A DNA stretch of 64,000 nt from CAIYRG01 sp964494505 (GTDB lineage Bacteria; Pseudomonadota; Alphaproteobacteria; Micropepsales; Micropepsaceae): positions 1 through 64,000 of the forward strand of contig CAZBRO010000007.1 in the NCBI GenBank assembly GCA_964494505.1, in the 5' to 3' direction. Positions within the stretch are counted from its first letter, which is position 1; every line of letters starts with the position of its first letter. The notes under the pieces were generated by a model that saw only the letters and a program-made list of their open reading frames with translations, did not search any database and was not told the origin of the DNA. This document shows, in pieces, positions 1 to 8,348 of this stretch. The position numbers were made by a program, and so were the translations under genes.

Positions 1-688
1 CCTTGTCCCCAAACCGCTTGCCGAATTGGCGATCAAGCCGGTGGGGCGCGCCGCTAGCGTGCGTCAGCTCATGCAGGAGCACGGAATAGTATGTTTCCGT
101 AGAGGTACTCGTGGCGCTCCCGACAAATCGTTTCTGATCCGGCATCTCGATGGTGTCCTGGCTGGGGATATATCTCGCCATTGAGGAGCCATGTCGCACC
201 GAGATTGCGGTTGCGTGCACGAACGCATCGACTTCCTTGATGGCGAAGAACTCGGGTATCCGGGCCGGCGGCGGTTCCACCCACCCGTCGACCTGGGCCG
301 CATTGAAGACGCGGAACGCGCGAGCGACCAGCCGTGGCCGTTTATCGGTGTCTTGTTCTGCGTCATCGCCGTCGTCCTCAAGCTGCTTGAAGAAGACAAC
401 CGTGGACCCGCGCTCGCCCCGCCTGACCTGCGCGCCAAGAGATTGCCATTGACGATAGCTCGCCCAATGGCCTGACTGGTATCCCTCGACCGCCGATATC
501 GCCCACAACGCAACGATGTTCACGCCGCGATAGGGTGCTTCCGTGGCTGCGTTCACCGGGATACAGCTTCCCGGTCCTGCCACGTGCCAGGGCATGACAT
601 ACATCCCGGCGCCCTTGCGAATGGCCGCCGCGATCTTTTCGGTGACCGCTTCATAGACGTTGAACCGTGGTGAGACAGAGGTGTCCAT
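1..688 (-). CDS. ArdC-like antirestriction / ssDNA-binding protein with zincin motif, partial
   Basis: Reading the minus strand from the ATG at 686-688 gives 229 uninterrupted codons to the window edge, so the C-terminus is missing. The sequence has the N-terminal ArdC pattern: MPWH near residue 32, PVNA near 44, PYRGVN near 52, then a tryptophan-rich segment (YRQWQ, residues 78-82) and the basic run QVRRGERG followed by VVFFKQL. HELTH at 206-210 is an HExxH zinc-metalloprotease motif, as in the C-terminal domain of this family. ArdC proteins of conjugative plasmids bind single-stranded DNA and protect incoming DNA from restriction, which suits an integrative element. The start is preceded by GGAGAAC on the coding strand. 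Confidence 0.85.
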   Translation of the reverse strand, partial: MDTSVSPRFNVYEAVTEKIAAAIRKGAGMYVMPWHVAGPGSCIPVNAATEAPYRGVNIVALWAISAVEGYQSGHWASYRQWQSLGAQVRRGERGSTVVFFKQLEDDGDDAEQDTDKRPRLVARAFRVFNAAQVDGWVEPPPARIPEFFAIKEVDAFVHATAISVRHGSSMARYIPSQDTIEMPDQKRFVGSATSTSTETYYSVLLHELTHASGAPHRLDRQFGKRFGDK

Positions 689-756
689 ATTTGTTCTCCC
701 GAACACTGCGGGAGCGCCGGACCATTCCGGCGCTCCCGGGTGCCCGGGAGCGGTGA

Positions 757-1275
757 TCATTCGATGTCGGGATCGGGACGGGCGCGGTAGTGCGCCATGA
801 CGAGTGCTGCGGCATCGAAGAGGTAGAGCTGCGGAGACTCGTTATCCCAATTGCGGCGGGGCGGCGGCACCCGGTGGGCGAAAGCTGGGATTTGCGAGGC
901 AATCGCTTCGGCAATTTCCCGCCGGCTCACCGCACCAACATCCTGAAAACAAGCTTTTACGTCGGCCCGGGTGTATCGGCGGACCTCCATCGACTGGCCG
1001 ATCGCATGGTTCGCCATGAGATTGAGCATGCGTTGCGCCCGGCCAGAAGCACCGCGGACGGATTGTTCCTCTTTGGCAAGCACCAGCACATCCGGTTTAA
1101 GGTGGTCCATGAGAGCCCGAGCTGCGGCCAAGCAGCGGGCATGCCATTTCGCCCCGGTGATCTCTTTCGCACCCCAGTCGATTGGGGAAAGAGGACCTTC
1201 CGCGAAGACGTAGGCCAGACCCTTCGTGAAAGGCCGGATAGCGAGCACGATCTCGCCCGGTTTGGTCGCACTCAT
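757..1275 (-). CDS. RuvC/RNase H-fold-like hypothetical protein of the element
   Basis: 172 residues. The layout resembles RuvC-like resolvases: an N-terminal strand pair (IVLAIRPFTKGLAYVFAEG), a second strand DVLVLAKEEQ near residue 62, a basic helix followed by SRREIAEAIASQIP near 116, and a C-terminal acidic helix YLFDAAALVMAHYR near 151. The first strand has Arg where RuvC has its catalytic Asp, so activity is doubtful and the assignment rests on overall pattern. The ATG overlaps the stop of the upstream Xre gene (ATGA), so the two are probably translationally coupled. It lies 68 bp before the ArdC-like gene on the same strand. A structural role on recombination intermediates is only an inference. 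Confidence 0.55.
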   Translation of the reverse strand: MSATKPGEIVLAIRPFTKGLAYVFAEGPLSPIDWGAKEITGAKWHARCLAAARALMDHLKPDVLVLAKEEQSVRGASGRAQRMLNLMANHAIGQSMEVRRYTRADVKACFQDVGAVSRREIAEAIASQIPAFAHRVPPPRRNWDNESPQLYLFDAAALVMAHYRARPDPDIE

Positions 1276-1616
1276 ACATACTCGACGTGACTGGTAACGC
1301 GGGCGAGCATGTCCTGAAGCAGCGTATTCTTGCGTACACCATTTTTGGTCTTGTCACGCTCAAACTTGATCGATAGCTGCGAAGCTGCGGCCATAACTTC
1401 GTCCTGAATGCAATCGGTGTAGGCGGGGAAAAGAGTCGGCGCGGTGTGGTTGAATACGAATGCGAACGCCATCAACTCGTCCGCTGTGGGGCGGGTGGCG
1501 CCGTTCTCTATTTCACGTACTTTTTGTCGGTACGAGCCGACCAGTTTCGCCAGCTCATCCTGTGTCAGACACCATTCCCGTCTTCGCGTGCGCACATAAC
1601 AGTGAATTTTCGGCAT
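1272..1616 (-). CDS. Xre-family helix-turn-helix regulator
   Basis: 114 residues. An N-terminal HTH_3 domain spans residues 8-60: LTQDELAKLVGSYRQKVREI supplies the two helices of the motif, followed by ENGATRPTADELMAFAFVF. The rest is a short helical tail that may dimerise. It heads a minus-strand set running through the RuvC-like gene to the ArdC-like gene. One copy of the dispersed inverted repeat (1,694-1,730) lies about 80 bp upstream, so this protein is a candidate both for autoregulation and for binding the repeat. Which of Xre and ParB binds that repeat cannot be settled from sequence. Confidence 0.85.
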   Translation of the reverse strand: MPKIHCYVRTRRREWCLTQDELAKLVGSYRQKVREIENGATRPTADELMAFAFVFNHTAPTLFPAYTDCIQDEVMAAASQLSIKFERDKTKNGVRKNTLLQDMLARVTSHVEYV

Positions 1617-1693
1617 GAGACGAAAGAACTAGGGACGATGTCTAAGTCGCATCGTCGAACTTTCATCGTCGCGCATGACGACGTCGCGCAAAA

Positions 1694-1730
1694 GCGGTGG
1701 AAATGGTACAACGCTCTGCCATTTCTCACC
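1694..1730. promoter_or_regulatory. Dispersed inverted-repeat operator, copy A
   Basis: AGCGGTGGAAATGG at 1,694-1,706 (half-site GGTGGAAATGG at 1,696-1,706) is followed after 12 bases by an imperfect inverted partner CCATTTCTCACC at 1,719-1,730. It lies between the Xre gene and the downstream end of the ATPase gene. The same half-site recurs at 3,180, 5,215 and, inverted, at 7,322. Confidence 0.65.
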
Positions 1731-1808
1731 CACACCTGTGGATACAGGGACATAGGGACGTAGGGAGATGAAAAGGGGCATGCCGCATACGCATCCCGCA
1801 CACAGAAT

Positions 1809-3143
1809 TCAGGCCTGTGGGCCGGCCCCGAGTACCCCTGCGCTCGTCCCTACGTCCCTATCTCCCTGGAATGGCTCCTCGATGCCGTAACGCTGACATA
1901 ACACCGCGATCTTTTGCTCCTGGCCTGGGACGAGCACGAATACGCCCATGCTTTTGTAGAGGCCGATTCCCAAGCGTCGAAGAACGCCACCGATCCAGCG
2001 GTTTGCGATTGGCCGGTCGTAGTCTCGCCCGTACTGTGCCCCGAATTCAGACGCGATTTCAGATACCGGCACTGTCTCCGGACCGTTCGCAAGCATCGGG
2101 GCTAAGACCGAAAGCAACTGGCCCTCCGTCGTCGAGCTCCGCTCCTGAAGAATGTCGGCTTGAAAGCCCCGCGCCAGGTCACGAATGGAGTTGCGGATCG
2201 CTTTGTCTGGTACGACGGAGAGTAACGGCATCAGAATTTGATTCGCTCGCGGTTCCAGAACCTCGTCAAAGAGCGTCGGATCGAGCCGTACCGTGAGTCG
2301 GTTCCTGAGCCGATACATCAGGAGCTGATTCCGTAACGTCAAAGCTTCTTCCTTTTGCGCGTCCGGCAGATTGATCGGTACGCCCGAGGGGCGGCCGGGC
2401 GCCATCTCGATAGTCAGGAAGCGGCTTTCGAGGGCGCGATCTTCGTAGGCGCGCCGCATGCCGACGATTTTCGGACCAAATATCGCGAAGGCGCGCGGAT
2501 CAAACTCGTTCTTTGGCGTCACCTGCGTTCTCAGTACTGGGAATCCTTTGACATTCCCGTTGTTGAGGATTTTCACGAGTTCGGCCTTCTCATCTGTGAA
2601 GCGAAAATCGGCCTCGTCGAAGACCAGCGTACCCTTGAATGTATCGAGCGCGTGGAAGATGGGCGAGACGGTGGACGCGCCGCTGGCGAAGAATGCCTTG
2701 TAGCAAAGGGAGCCGATAACGAGGAGGGCGCGGGTTTTGCCGGTGCCATAGTCTCCCCGGAAGCGGAGATATGGCAGCTCGTTGAAGGCATCGTATACCC
2801 ACGAGAGGAGAACGTATGCTGTCGAGACGGCGAGTGCCTGTTCCGATAGCAGGACGTAGCGGCGAATGTAGGCTTGGACTGCGGAAATGAGGTCGCCAAT
2901 CTCCCCGAATTCGGCGGGCGCTGAGGGCAAGACGAGAGCCCCATGGCGGATCAGGTTATTTTGGGGTCGGATCGGTACGAATACGGAGTTACCTTCGCGC
3001 CAATCCGGAACCAGCTCTGTGGAGTCGCCCCGGCCAACTGCGAACGAGGTTTCGGGTATCGCCGGCTTGTATACCGTTTCGATGACCGCGTCGCCGAGAA
3101 CGGCGGAAACGACAGTGGTCCTACCTCTCGGGCTCTGCTCCAT
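1809..3143 (-). CDS. Plasmid/phage-type P-loop ATPase (DNA replication or primase-helicase-like)
   Basis: 444 residues. Walker A is GDYGTGKTR near residue 129 and Walker B LVFDEADF near 173. These are followed by an arginine-rich segment (MRRAYEDRALESRFL) typical of ring ATPases, and by a C-terminal winged-helix-like region (VSEIASEFGAQYG ... NRWIGGVLRRLG). This layout is common in ATPases encoded beside replication or transfer genes of plasmids and integrative elements. Operator copy B lies just upstream, shared with the divergent recombinase. I cannot name the exact family; a helicase or DNA-handling role during excision and replication of the element is inferred. Confidence 0.6.
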   Translation of the reverse strand: MEQSPRGRTTVVSAVLGDAVIETVYKPAIPETSFAVGRGDSTELVPDWREGNSVFVPIRPQNNLIRHGALVLPSAPAEFGEIGDLISAVQAYIRRYVLLSEQALAVSTAYVLLSWVYDAFNELPYLRFRGDYGTGKTRALLVIGSLCYKAFFASGASTVSPIFHALDTFKGTLVFDEADFRFTDEKAELVKILNNGNVKGFPVLRTQVTPKNEFDPRAFAIFGPKIVGMRRAYEDRALESRFLTIEMAPGRPSGVPINLPDAQKEEALTLRNQLLMYRLRNRLTVRLDPTLFDEVLEPRANQILMPLLSVVPDKAIRNSIRDLARGFQADILQERSSTTEGQLLSVLAPMLANGPETVPVSEIASEFGAQYGRDYDRPIANRWIGGVLRRLGIGLYKSMGVFVLVPGQEQKIAVLCQRYGIEEPFQGDRDVGTSAGVLGAGPQA

Positions 3144-3176
3144 TTCTCAATTTTGCCGGAATTGCGGAAACCGGAA

Positions 3177-3220
3177 AGCGGTGGAAATGGCGGATAGTGA
3201 GCACCATTTCACCCGCTATT
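3177..3220. promoter_or_regulatory. Dispersed inverted-repeat operator, copy B
   Basis: The half-site GGTGGAAATGG at 3,180-3,190 is followed by the partner CCATTTCACC at 3,204-3,213, then CGCTATTCC, which matches the outer arm of the perfect palindrome at 5,209-5,254 apart from single-base changes. It lies in the divergent region between the ATPase gene (start at 3,143) and the recombinase (start at 3,385), so it could control both. I see nothing else definite in 3,144-3,384. Confidence 0.65.
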
Positions 3221-3384
3221 CCGACTCGCACGATTGAGGGAATATCGATGGGCGCAGACATCATCGATTCGCGTGGATCGCGACTCGATGATAGCGTATC
3301 AACACGATCAATTATGGAAATTACTTTCACAAATGAATCGGACTGCGCCATGCTGGCGCGGTTACGCCGTATACGTAACTCGCC

Positions 3385-5028
3385 ATGAAATATTTTGTCT
3401 ATTGCCGCCGGTCCTCCGAGGCCGAAGACCGGCAGGTTATGTCGATCGAATCCCAGCGATCGGAACTGAAGAAGATATGGGCCGGCAAATTTGATATCGA
3501 AATCGTAGAGGTATTCGAAGAGTCGAAAAGTGCAAAGGCGCCAGGTCGTCCACTTTTCGATGAGATGCTCTCTCGAATCGAGAGCGGAGAGGCCGCCGGT
3601 ATTGTTGCCTGGGCGCCGGACCGCCTTGCCCGCAATTCGGTCGACGGAGGCAGGATCGTCTATCTTCTGGATCGCGGTATGATTCACGATCTCAAATTCG
3701 CAACCTATACGTTTGAAAACAATTCCCAAGGTAAGTTCATGCTGCAAATTATGTTCGGACAATCCAAATACTATTCCGATGCTCTCTCCGAAAACGTGAA
3801 GCGCGGCAATCGCACGAAAGTGGAAAAGGGTTGGCGGCCCAACATGGCGCCGTTCGGGTACCGCAATGATCCGCTGACAAGGACTATCACCAAAGACCCT
3901 GATCACTTTCCATTTGTCAGAAAAATCTTCGATCTTGTGCTCACGCAAACCCGTTCACCGCGCGAGATCACGATCATTGCGCGAGACGAATGGGGTCTTC
4001 GATCGCGCATGCGTCGAAGAAGCGGCGGGCGGCCTTTGGCGCTAAGTTCGATCTATAGGCTTCTGGAAAACCCGTTTTATGCTGGCATTCTGGTTTGGGG
4101 CGGGCGCACTTTTAAGGGAAGCCATGAGCCGGTCGTCTCGGTTGCGGAATTTGAGCGTGTACGCAGCTTGCTCAAACGGGGCGATGCTCCACGCCCCCAG
4201 CGACACCAATTCGCCTTCACTGGCCTTATTCGATGCGGAGCCTGCGGCTTGACCATCACGGCAGAACACCGGTTCAACCGGCAAGGGCACCACTACATCT
4301 ACTACCACTGCACAAAGAGCAGGCTTACGCGCTGTAAACAGCCGTACATCCAAGTCGGCTCGCTTGAAGCACAAATTGTAGCGTTTCTGCACTCACTCGC
4401 GGTTCCCGCGGAAATACTCGATTGGTACGCAACACATCGAAACCGCCGCGAGCAGCGCTCCGCGGAAGAGGAGCGTGTCAGGTTGCGGGCTCTTGAGGGA
4501 GTCGTTGAGGACGTGAGCTCGCAACTTCGCGAACTTACGCCTCTTCGCTTTCGTAACCTCATTTCCGACGAGGAATTTCTTGCTCATAGGGCCGAGCTTG
4601 AATTGCGCCGTCTGCGCCTGACCGAACAGCTCGAAAGCCCAAACACCCGCGAGACCTTCGAACCCGTCCGAGCTGTCATTTCGTTCAGAAATCAGGCTGC
4701 GGATTGGTTTCAGGCGGGAGATGAACGTGTAAGACGCCTGATCCTGCAAACGGTATCTTCGAACCTCACCCTAAAGGACAAAATACTCAACATTCAGGCC
4801 ATAAAGCCGTTCGTGTACACGTTCTCATTGGGATATTTTCCCATCCAGCGGGCAGGAATAGAGGACGTTCGAACCTCAAGGCGCAGAATAGGCGCCAAGA
4901 CACTCGCGCGAATCGGAAGCCAGTTTGTCGATCAGATGACTCAAGAACCTATGCCGGAACATATCCTGCATAACATCAGGAAGCTTGAGCAGATGTTTGA
5001 ACCAAATGTGGATCGGAAGGCGGCGTAG
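3385..5028 (+). CDS. Large serine site-specific recombinase (integrase of the element)
   Basis: 547 residues. The N-terminal resolvase domain begins YFVYCRRSSEAEDRQ, with the nucleophilic serine in the YxRxS context (residues 5-9). The conserved QRSEL and WAPDRLARN segments follow. A Recombinase domain comes next (RGNRTKVEKGWRPNMAPFGY near 150), then a zinc ribbon with CGAC and later HYIYYHC ... C (about 280-320), and a long C-terminal helical region near 360-420. The length fits large serine integrases that catalyse unidirectional integration between attP and attB. It is the only integrase in the window, so it is the natural candidate for the yifB insertion, although it lies about 12 kb from that junction. 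Confidence 0.92.
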   Translation: MKYFVYCRRSSEAEDRQVMSIESQRSELKKIWAGKFDIEIVEVFEESKSAKAPGRPLFDEMLSRIESGEAAGIVAWAPDRLARNSVDGGRIVYLLDRGMIHDLKFATYTFENNSQGKFMLQIMFGQSKYYSDALSENVKRGNRTKVEKGWRPNMAPFGYRNDPLTRTITKDPDHFPFVRKIFDLVLTQTRSPREITIIARDEWGLRSRMRRRSGGRPLALSSIYRLLENPFYAGILVWGGRTFKGSHEPVVSVAEFERVRSLLKRGDAPRPQRHQFAFTGLIRCGACGLTITAEHRFNRQGHHYIYYHCTKSRLTRCKQPYIQVGSLEAQIVAFLHSLAVPAEILDWYATHRNRREQRSAEEERVRLRALEGVVEDVSSQLRELTPLRFRNLISDEEFLAHRAELELRRLRLTEQLESPNTRETFEPVRAVISFRNQAADWFQAGDERVRRLILQTVSSNLTLKDKILNIQAIKPFVYTFSLGYFPIQRAGIEDVRTSRRRIGAKTLARIGSQFVDQMTQEPMPEHILHNIRKLEQMFEPNVDRKAA

Positions 5029-5173
5029 CATTGGGTGTGGGTTGAGAAATCAATTCAAAGAGTTCCACCAGACGGTTCGCCTGCATTTCGGCCTCTTCGC
5101 GCGACAGCCGCTCGTTGAACGCACTCTCCCAGGCTTTGATGAAGTCATCGATTTCCTCAGGCGTGATTTTCAT
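4976..5173 (-). CDS. Small acidic hypothetical protein, antisense overlap with recombinase
   Basis: 65 residues, mostly helical and acidic (TPEEIDDFIKAWESAFNERL, then SREEAEMQANRLVELFELI). It converges on the serine recombinase and overlaps its last 53 bases. It stands alone, and its ATG at 5,173 is about 35 bp from the palindrome. Its amphipathic helix pattern looks like a true small protein and not a chance frame, and small genes of this kind often accompany recombinases in integrative elements. No function can be given. Confidence 0.5.
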   Translation of the reverse strand: MKITPEEIDDFIKAWESAFNERLSREEAEMQANRLVELFELISQPTPNATPPSDPHLVQTSAQAS

Positions 5174-5208
5174 GCGCGCTTCAAATCATAAGGTTTTGCG
5201 CCACCCAC

Positions 5209-5254
5209 GATAGCGGTGGAAATGGCAGAGCCCCCTGCCATTTCCACCGCTATC
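5209..5254. promoter_or_regulatory. Perfect 20-bp inverted repeat upstream of parB (operator, copy C)
   Basis: The left arm 5,209-5,228 and right arm 5,235-5,254 are perfect reverse complements of 20 bp, separated by AGCCCC. The inner part contains GGTGGAAATGG (5,215-5,225) and its exact inverse (5,238-5,248). It lies 120 bp before the parB start. The size, symmetry and recurrence elsewhere in the element point to a protein-binding site (operator, or parS-like site). A transcribed hairpin is also possible. Confidence 0.75.
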
Positions 5255-5374
5255 CAGGATTTGTCGCTCGCGCGATCATGTTCACGGACCCTAGTTCATT
5301 TCGGTCCGCAACAGGTGACGCGCGCGGTAGTGCGCGGATGCCTTCCGCAATCGACAAATCACAGGAGAACAGAG

Positions 5375-7246
5375 ATGAGCAACGCGCTCAGAATGATTCC
5401 GCTTGGCCAATTGAAGCGGTGCAAGAACAATGTCCGGAAGACCGACAGGTCTGCCGATATCGAACAGCTTGCTGCCAGCATTGAAGCGAATGGCGTACTG
5501 GAAAACCTCATAGTTCGTCGACTCGACGGCAAGGGTTCAGATACCTCCGACGGCTACGAGGTCGTGGCCGGCGAACGCCGACGCATGGCGCTGAAGCTGC
5601 TTGTGAGACGAAAGAAGATCGGAAGCGAGTATCGCGTTCCGTGCCTCATTCTCAAAGGGGCCGGCGATGCGCAGGTGGCAGAGGTCTCTCTTGCCGAGAA
5701 CATCGTCCGGGCACCCCTCCACCCCGCCGACCAGTTCGAAGCCTTCCTGAAACTTCAACGGGTAGGGCTTCCGGTGGAGGACATTGCCGCTCGCTTTGGG
5801 CTATCGTCGAACGTGGTGTTACAACGCCTGAAGTTGGCCGCAGTCTCGTCCCGGCTGATGACGGTGTATCGCTCCGGAGAAATGAGCCTTGAACAGCTCA
5901 TGGCCTTCACGATCTCCGACGATCATGCGGCTCAAGAGGCGATTTGGTTCGAGCGGCCTTTCTCCGACCTTTCGCCGCAGAACATCCGGCGCTCCCTCAC
6001 GAAGGCCCTCGTTGATAGTGACGACCGCCGGGCCCGCTTTGTCGGCGCCAAAGCGTACGAAGACGCGGGCGGCGCCATTGTCCGTGACCTGTTCCAATCG
6101 GAAGGCGAGGGATATTTCGCGGACAGCCGACTCCTCGACCGACTGGTCGCGGAAAAGCTAAATCACGAAGCCGAATCCCTTCGGGCGGAAGGCTGGGGTT
6201 GGGTAGAACTGCTGCCTGAGACCGATTACGCACAGCTTGCCCGTTTTGGACGACTACAGACCAAGGAGGTGACGCTCTCCAAGAAGGAGGAAGCCCGCAT
6301 ATCAGCTCTTTCCGAGCGATACGATGAACTCGTTGCCGCTATTGAGGAGAATGGCGATGATGAGGCGACGGAGAAGCTTGACCGGGTAACGGAAGAGCTA
6401 GACGTGCTTCGGACCAAGAAGGAAGCCTGGGCAGAGGAAGATAAAGCCGCCGCCGGGGCAATTCTCAGCCTGGAATACGATGGCAGCCTGAAAGTAGTAC
6501 GCGGGCTCATCAAGCCTGAACACCGAAAGGCCGCCGAACCCGAGTCCGCCGAAGACGCGGGACCGGCCGACGGGAGGCGCGCAAATGGGTATTCCGAATC
6601 GCTTCTCGTTGAACTCTCTGCCCATCGGACAGTGGCTTTGCGCGAAGCGTTGGCAAGCAGCCCTATGCATGCAGTGACAGCTCTGCTGCATGCGCTGGTG
6701 CTCCGAATCTTCTTTGAGGAACATTCAGGGAGCTGCATTGAGATTACGCCGGCCATCACCGATCTCAGAAAGGCATCCCAGACGGTTGGCGAAAGCAGGG
6801 CTGCCCTCGCCTTGGTCGCTCGCCATAATGCCTGGGTCGAGCGAATGCCGGAGATTGAACATCTCTGGGCTTGGCTCGCTGAACTTCCTCCAAACGATCG
6901 GTTGGAACTCCTCGCGTACTGCATCGGGTTGACCGTCGACACGCTTCACCGGTCAGGTGCGACTGGCCGGAAAGTCTCAGCCGATCTGCTTTGCCAAGCG
7001 CTTATGCTCGACATGGCGGATTGGTGGCGGCCCACGCAGGCGGGTTTCTTCGACCGCATAACTAAGGACCAAATCCTTGCCGCAGTTGCCGAAGGCATCT
7101 CGCGGGCGGCGATGCATTCTCTCACTGGCTACAAAAAGAACCAAATCAGTCGCCGCGCCGAAGAACTTCTCGGACCCACGCGTTGGCTTCCAGAACCGTT
7201 GCGGACTCCCGCAGTTTCAGAACCAGACCGTGCAGCAGCGGAATAA
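5375..7246 (+). CDS. ParB/RepB/KorB-family partition or regulatory protein
   Basis: 623 residues from the ATG at 5,375, chosen for the AGGAG eight bases upstream; an in-frame start at 5,216 would lie inside the palindrome. The ParB N-domain opens with MIPLGQLKRCKNNVRKTD, followed by VVAGERRRMALKLL and the box LAENIVRAPLHPADQFEAF. The helix-turn-helix VEDIAARFGLSSNVVLQRLK is near residues 135-155. A long charged helical C-terminal region (about 290-380) is coiled-coil-like. Family members bind palindromic sites for partition or, like KorB of RK2, repress several plasmid operons. The dispersed palindromes suggest the KorB-like role. No ParA partner is visible. Confidence 0.85.
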   Translation: MSNALRMIPLGQLKRCKNNVRKTDRSADIEQLAASIEANGVLENLIVRRLDGKGSDTSDGYEVVAGERRRMALKLLVRRKKIGSEYRVPCLILKGAGDAQVAEVSLAENIVRAPLHPADQFEAFLKLQRVGLPVEDIAARFGLSSNVVLQRLKLAAVSSRLMTVYRSGEMSLEQLMAFTISDDHAAQEAIWFERPFSDLSPQNIRRSLTKALVDSDDRRARFVGAKAYEDAGGAIVRDLFQSEGEGYFADSRLLDRLVAEKLNHEAESLRAEGWGWVELLPETDYAQLARFGRLQTKEVTLSKKEEARISALSERYDELVAAIEENGDDEATEKLDRVTEELDVLRTKKEAWAEEDKAAAGAILSLEYDGSLKVVRGLIKPEHRKAAEPESAEDAGPADGRRANGYSESLLVELSAHRTVALREALASSPMHAVTALLHALVLRIFFEEHSGSCIEITPAITDLRKASQTVGESRAALALVARHNAWVERMPEIEHLWAWLAELPPNDRLELLAYCIGLTVDTLHRSGATGRKVSADLLCQALMLDMADWWRPTQAGFFDRITKDQILAAVAEGISRAAMHSLTGYKKNQISRRAEELLGPTRWLPEPLRTPAVSEPDRAAAE

Positions 7247-7260
7247 GCAGTGCGTAACTT

Positions 7261-7290
7261 GGGCCGACACACTATGTGCCGGCCCTTTCT
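7261..7290 (+). terminator. Rho-independent terminator after parB
   Basis: GGGCCGACAC (7,261-7,270) and GTGCCGGCCC (7,276-7,285) form a ten-pair stem with one mismatch and a five-base loop, followed by TTTCT. It lies 14 bp after the parB stop. Confidence 0.7.
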
Positions 7291-7321
7291 GTATCGGACG
7301 GAATGCTCCTGATGCCTTTCT

Positions 7322-7334
7322 CATTTCCACCACC
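7322..7334. promoter_or_regulatory. Operator half-site, copy D, upstream of the TraD-like gene
   Basis: CATTTCCACC (7,322-7,331) is the inverse of the half-site found at copies A-C, followed by ACC. No second arm is visible. It lies 37-46 bp before the TraD-like start at 7,368, a position suited to repression. Confidence 0.45.
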
Positions 7335-7367
7335 TGACAAGGATTCTATCGCGCGTACGTTGAAGCC

Positions 7368-8348
7368 ATGCCTCCGGACCCGCGCATCTCGTATTTTGCG
7401 AAAACAAATTTTCGAAATCAGAATCTTCGATTTGGCATCAAACAGGCCGACCGGCTTGGCCACATGCATGTCATTGGGAAAACGGGTACCGGCAAATCCA
7501 CCCTGCTGGAAACGCTCTTCGACCAGGACGTCCAGGCGGGACGCGGTTGCGCTCTGATCGATCCTCACGGTGACTTGGCAGCGCACGTCGTGGGACGTGT
7601 TCCGCTCTGGCGTCAAGATGACCTTATCTACGTGAATCTTCCCGATCCAAGCCAGCCATTCGGATACAACCCGCTTACCCAAGTATCCCCCGAGCGGCGA
7701 AGCCTCGTCGCCTCCGGCATCATGGAGTTGTTCGAGAAACTATGGCCCAATGCTTGGGGTCAGCGCATGGAGCACATCCTCCGCAATTCGCTCCTCGCTC
7801 TCCTTGATTTTCCGGAAGCCAATTTTGCCGACATACTCCGGCTCTATGCGGACAAATCGTTCCGCAATGCCGTCATCGCTAATAGCAGTAACGAGCAGGT
7901 GCGGACCTTTTGGCGCACCGAATATCCAAAATACACCTACCGCTATCAAGCAGAAGCGATCGCACCCATTCAAAACAAAGTCGGCGCTTTCCTTGCAGAC
8001 CGCCGGCTGCATCGCTTCTTCGTCCGGGCAGAACGCCCCCTGCGCTTTCGGCAGGTCATGGATGAGGGAAAGATTCTGGTCGTCAATCTCGCCAAGGGCC
8101 AAATTGGCGCCGACAGCGCCGCACTCGCCGGCGGCCTCATCGTGACGTCATTATCACTGGCCGCATTCACGCGTGCAGCGCTGTCCGAGGGCACGCGGCG
8201 ACCGTTCCACATCTTTGCCGACGAATTTCAGTCCTTTACCACGCTCGCGGTCGCCAACATGACGGCGGAACTGCGCAAATACGGTATTGGGCTCGTTCTC
8301 GCGCATCAGTACCCTTGCGGTTCTCGATCCGCACGGCGATCTTGTTGA
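7368..8348 (+). CDS. TraD/VirD4-type DNA-transfer ATPase, C-terminally truncated
   Basis: 326 residues. Walker A is GKTGTGKST at 37-45, the DPHGDL element is at 65-70, and MEHILRNSLLAL and AIAPIQNKVGAFL are hallmark segments of this TraD/DUF87-like group. Walker B is FHIFADEFQSF near 278, and the AELRKYGIGLVLAHQY motif is near 300. Immediately after HQY the similarity stops and 11 unrelated residues lead to a stop. Family members normally continue for 80 or more residues. The end point coincides with the start of similarity in the next gene, so an internal deletion removed the C-terminus of this gene and the N-terminus of the next. It probably once pumped DNA; current function is doubtful. 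Confidence 0.8.
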   Translation: MPPDPRISYFAKTNFRNQNLRFGIKQADRLGHMHVIGKTGTGKSTLLETLFDQDVQAGRGCALIDPHGDLAAHVVGRVPLWRQDDLIYVNLPDPSQPFGYNPLTQVSPERRSLVASGIMELFEKLWPNAWGQRMEHILRNSLLALLDFPEANFADILRLYADKSFRNAVIANSSNEQVRTFWRTEYPKYTYRYQAEAIAPIQNKVGAFLADRRLHRFFVRAERPLRFRQVMDEGKILVVNLAKGQIGADSAALAGGLIVTSLSLAAFTRAALSEGTRRPFHIFADEFQSFTTLAVANMTAELRKYGIGLVLAHQYPCGSRSARRSC

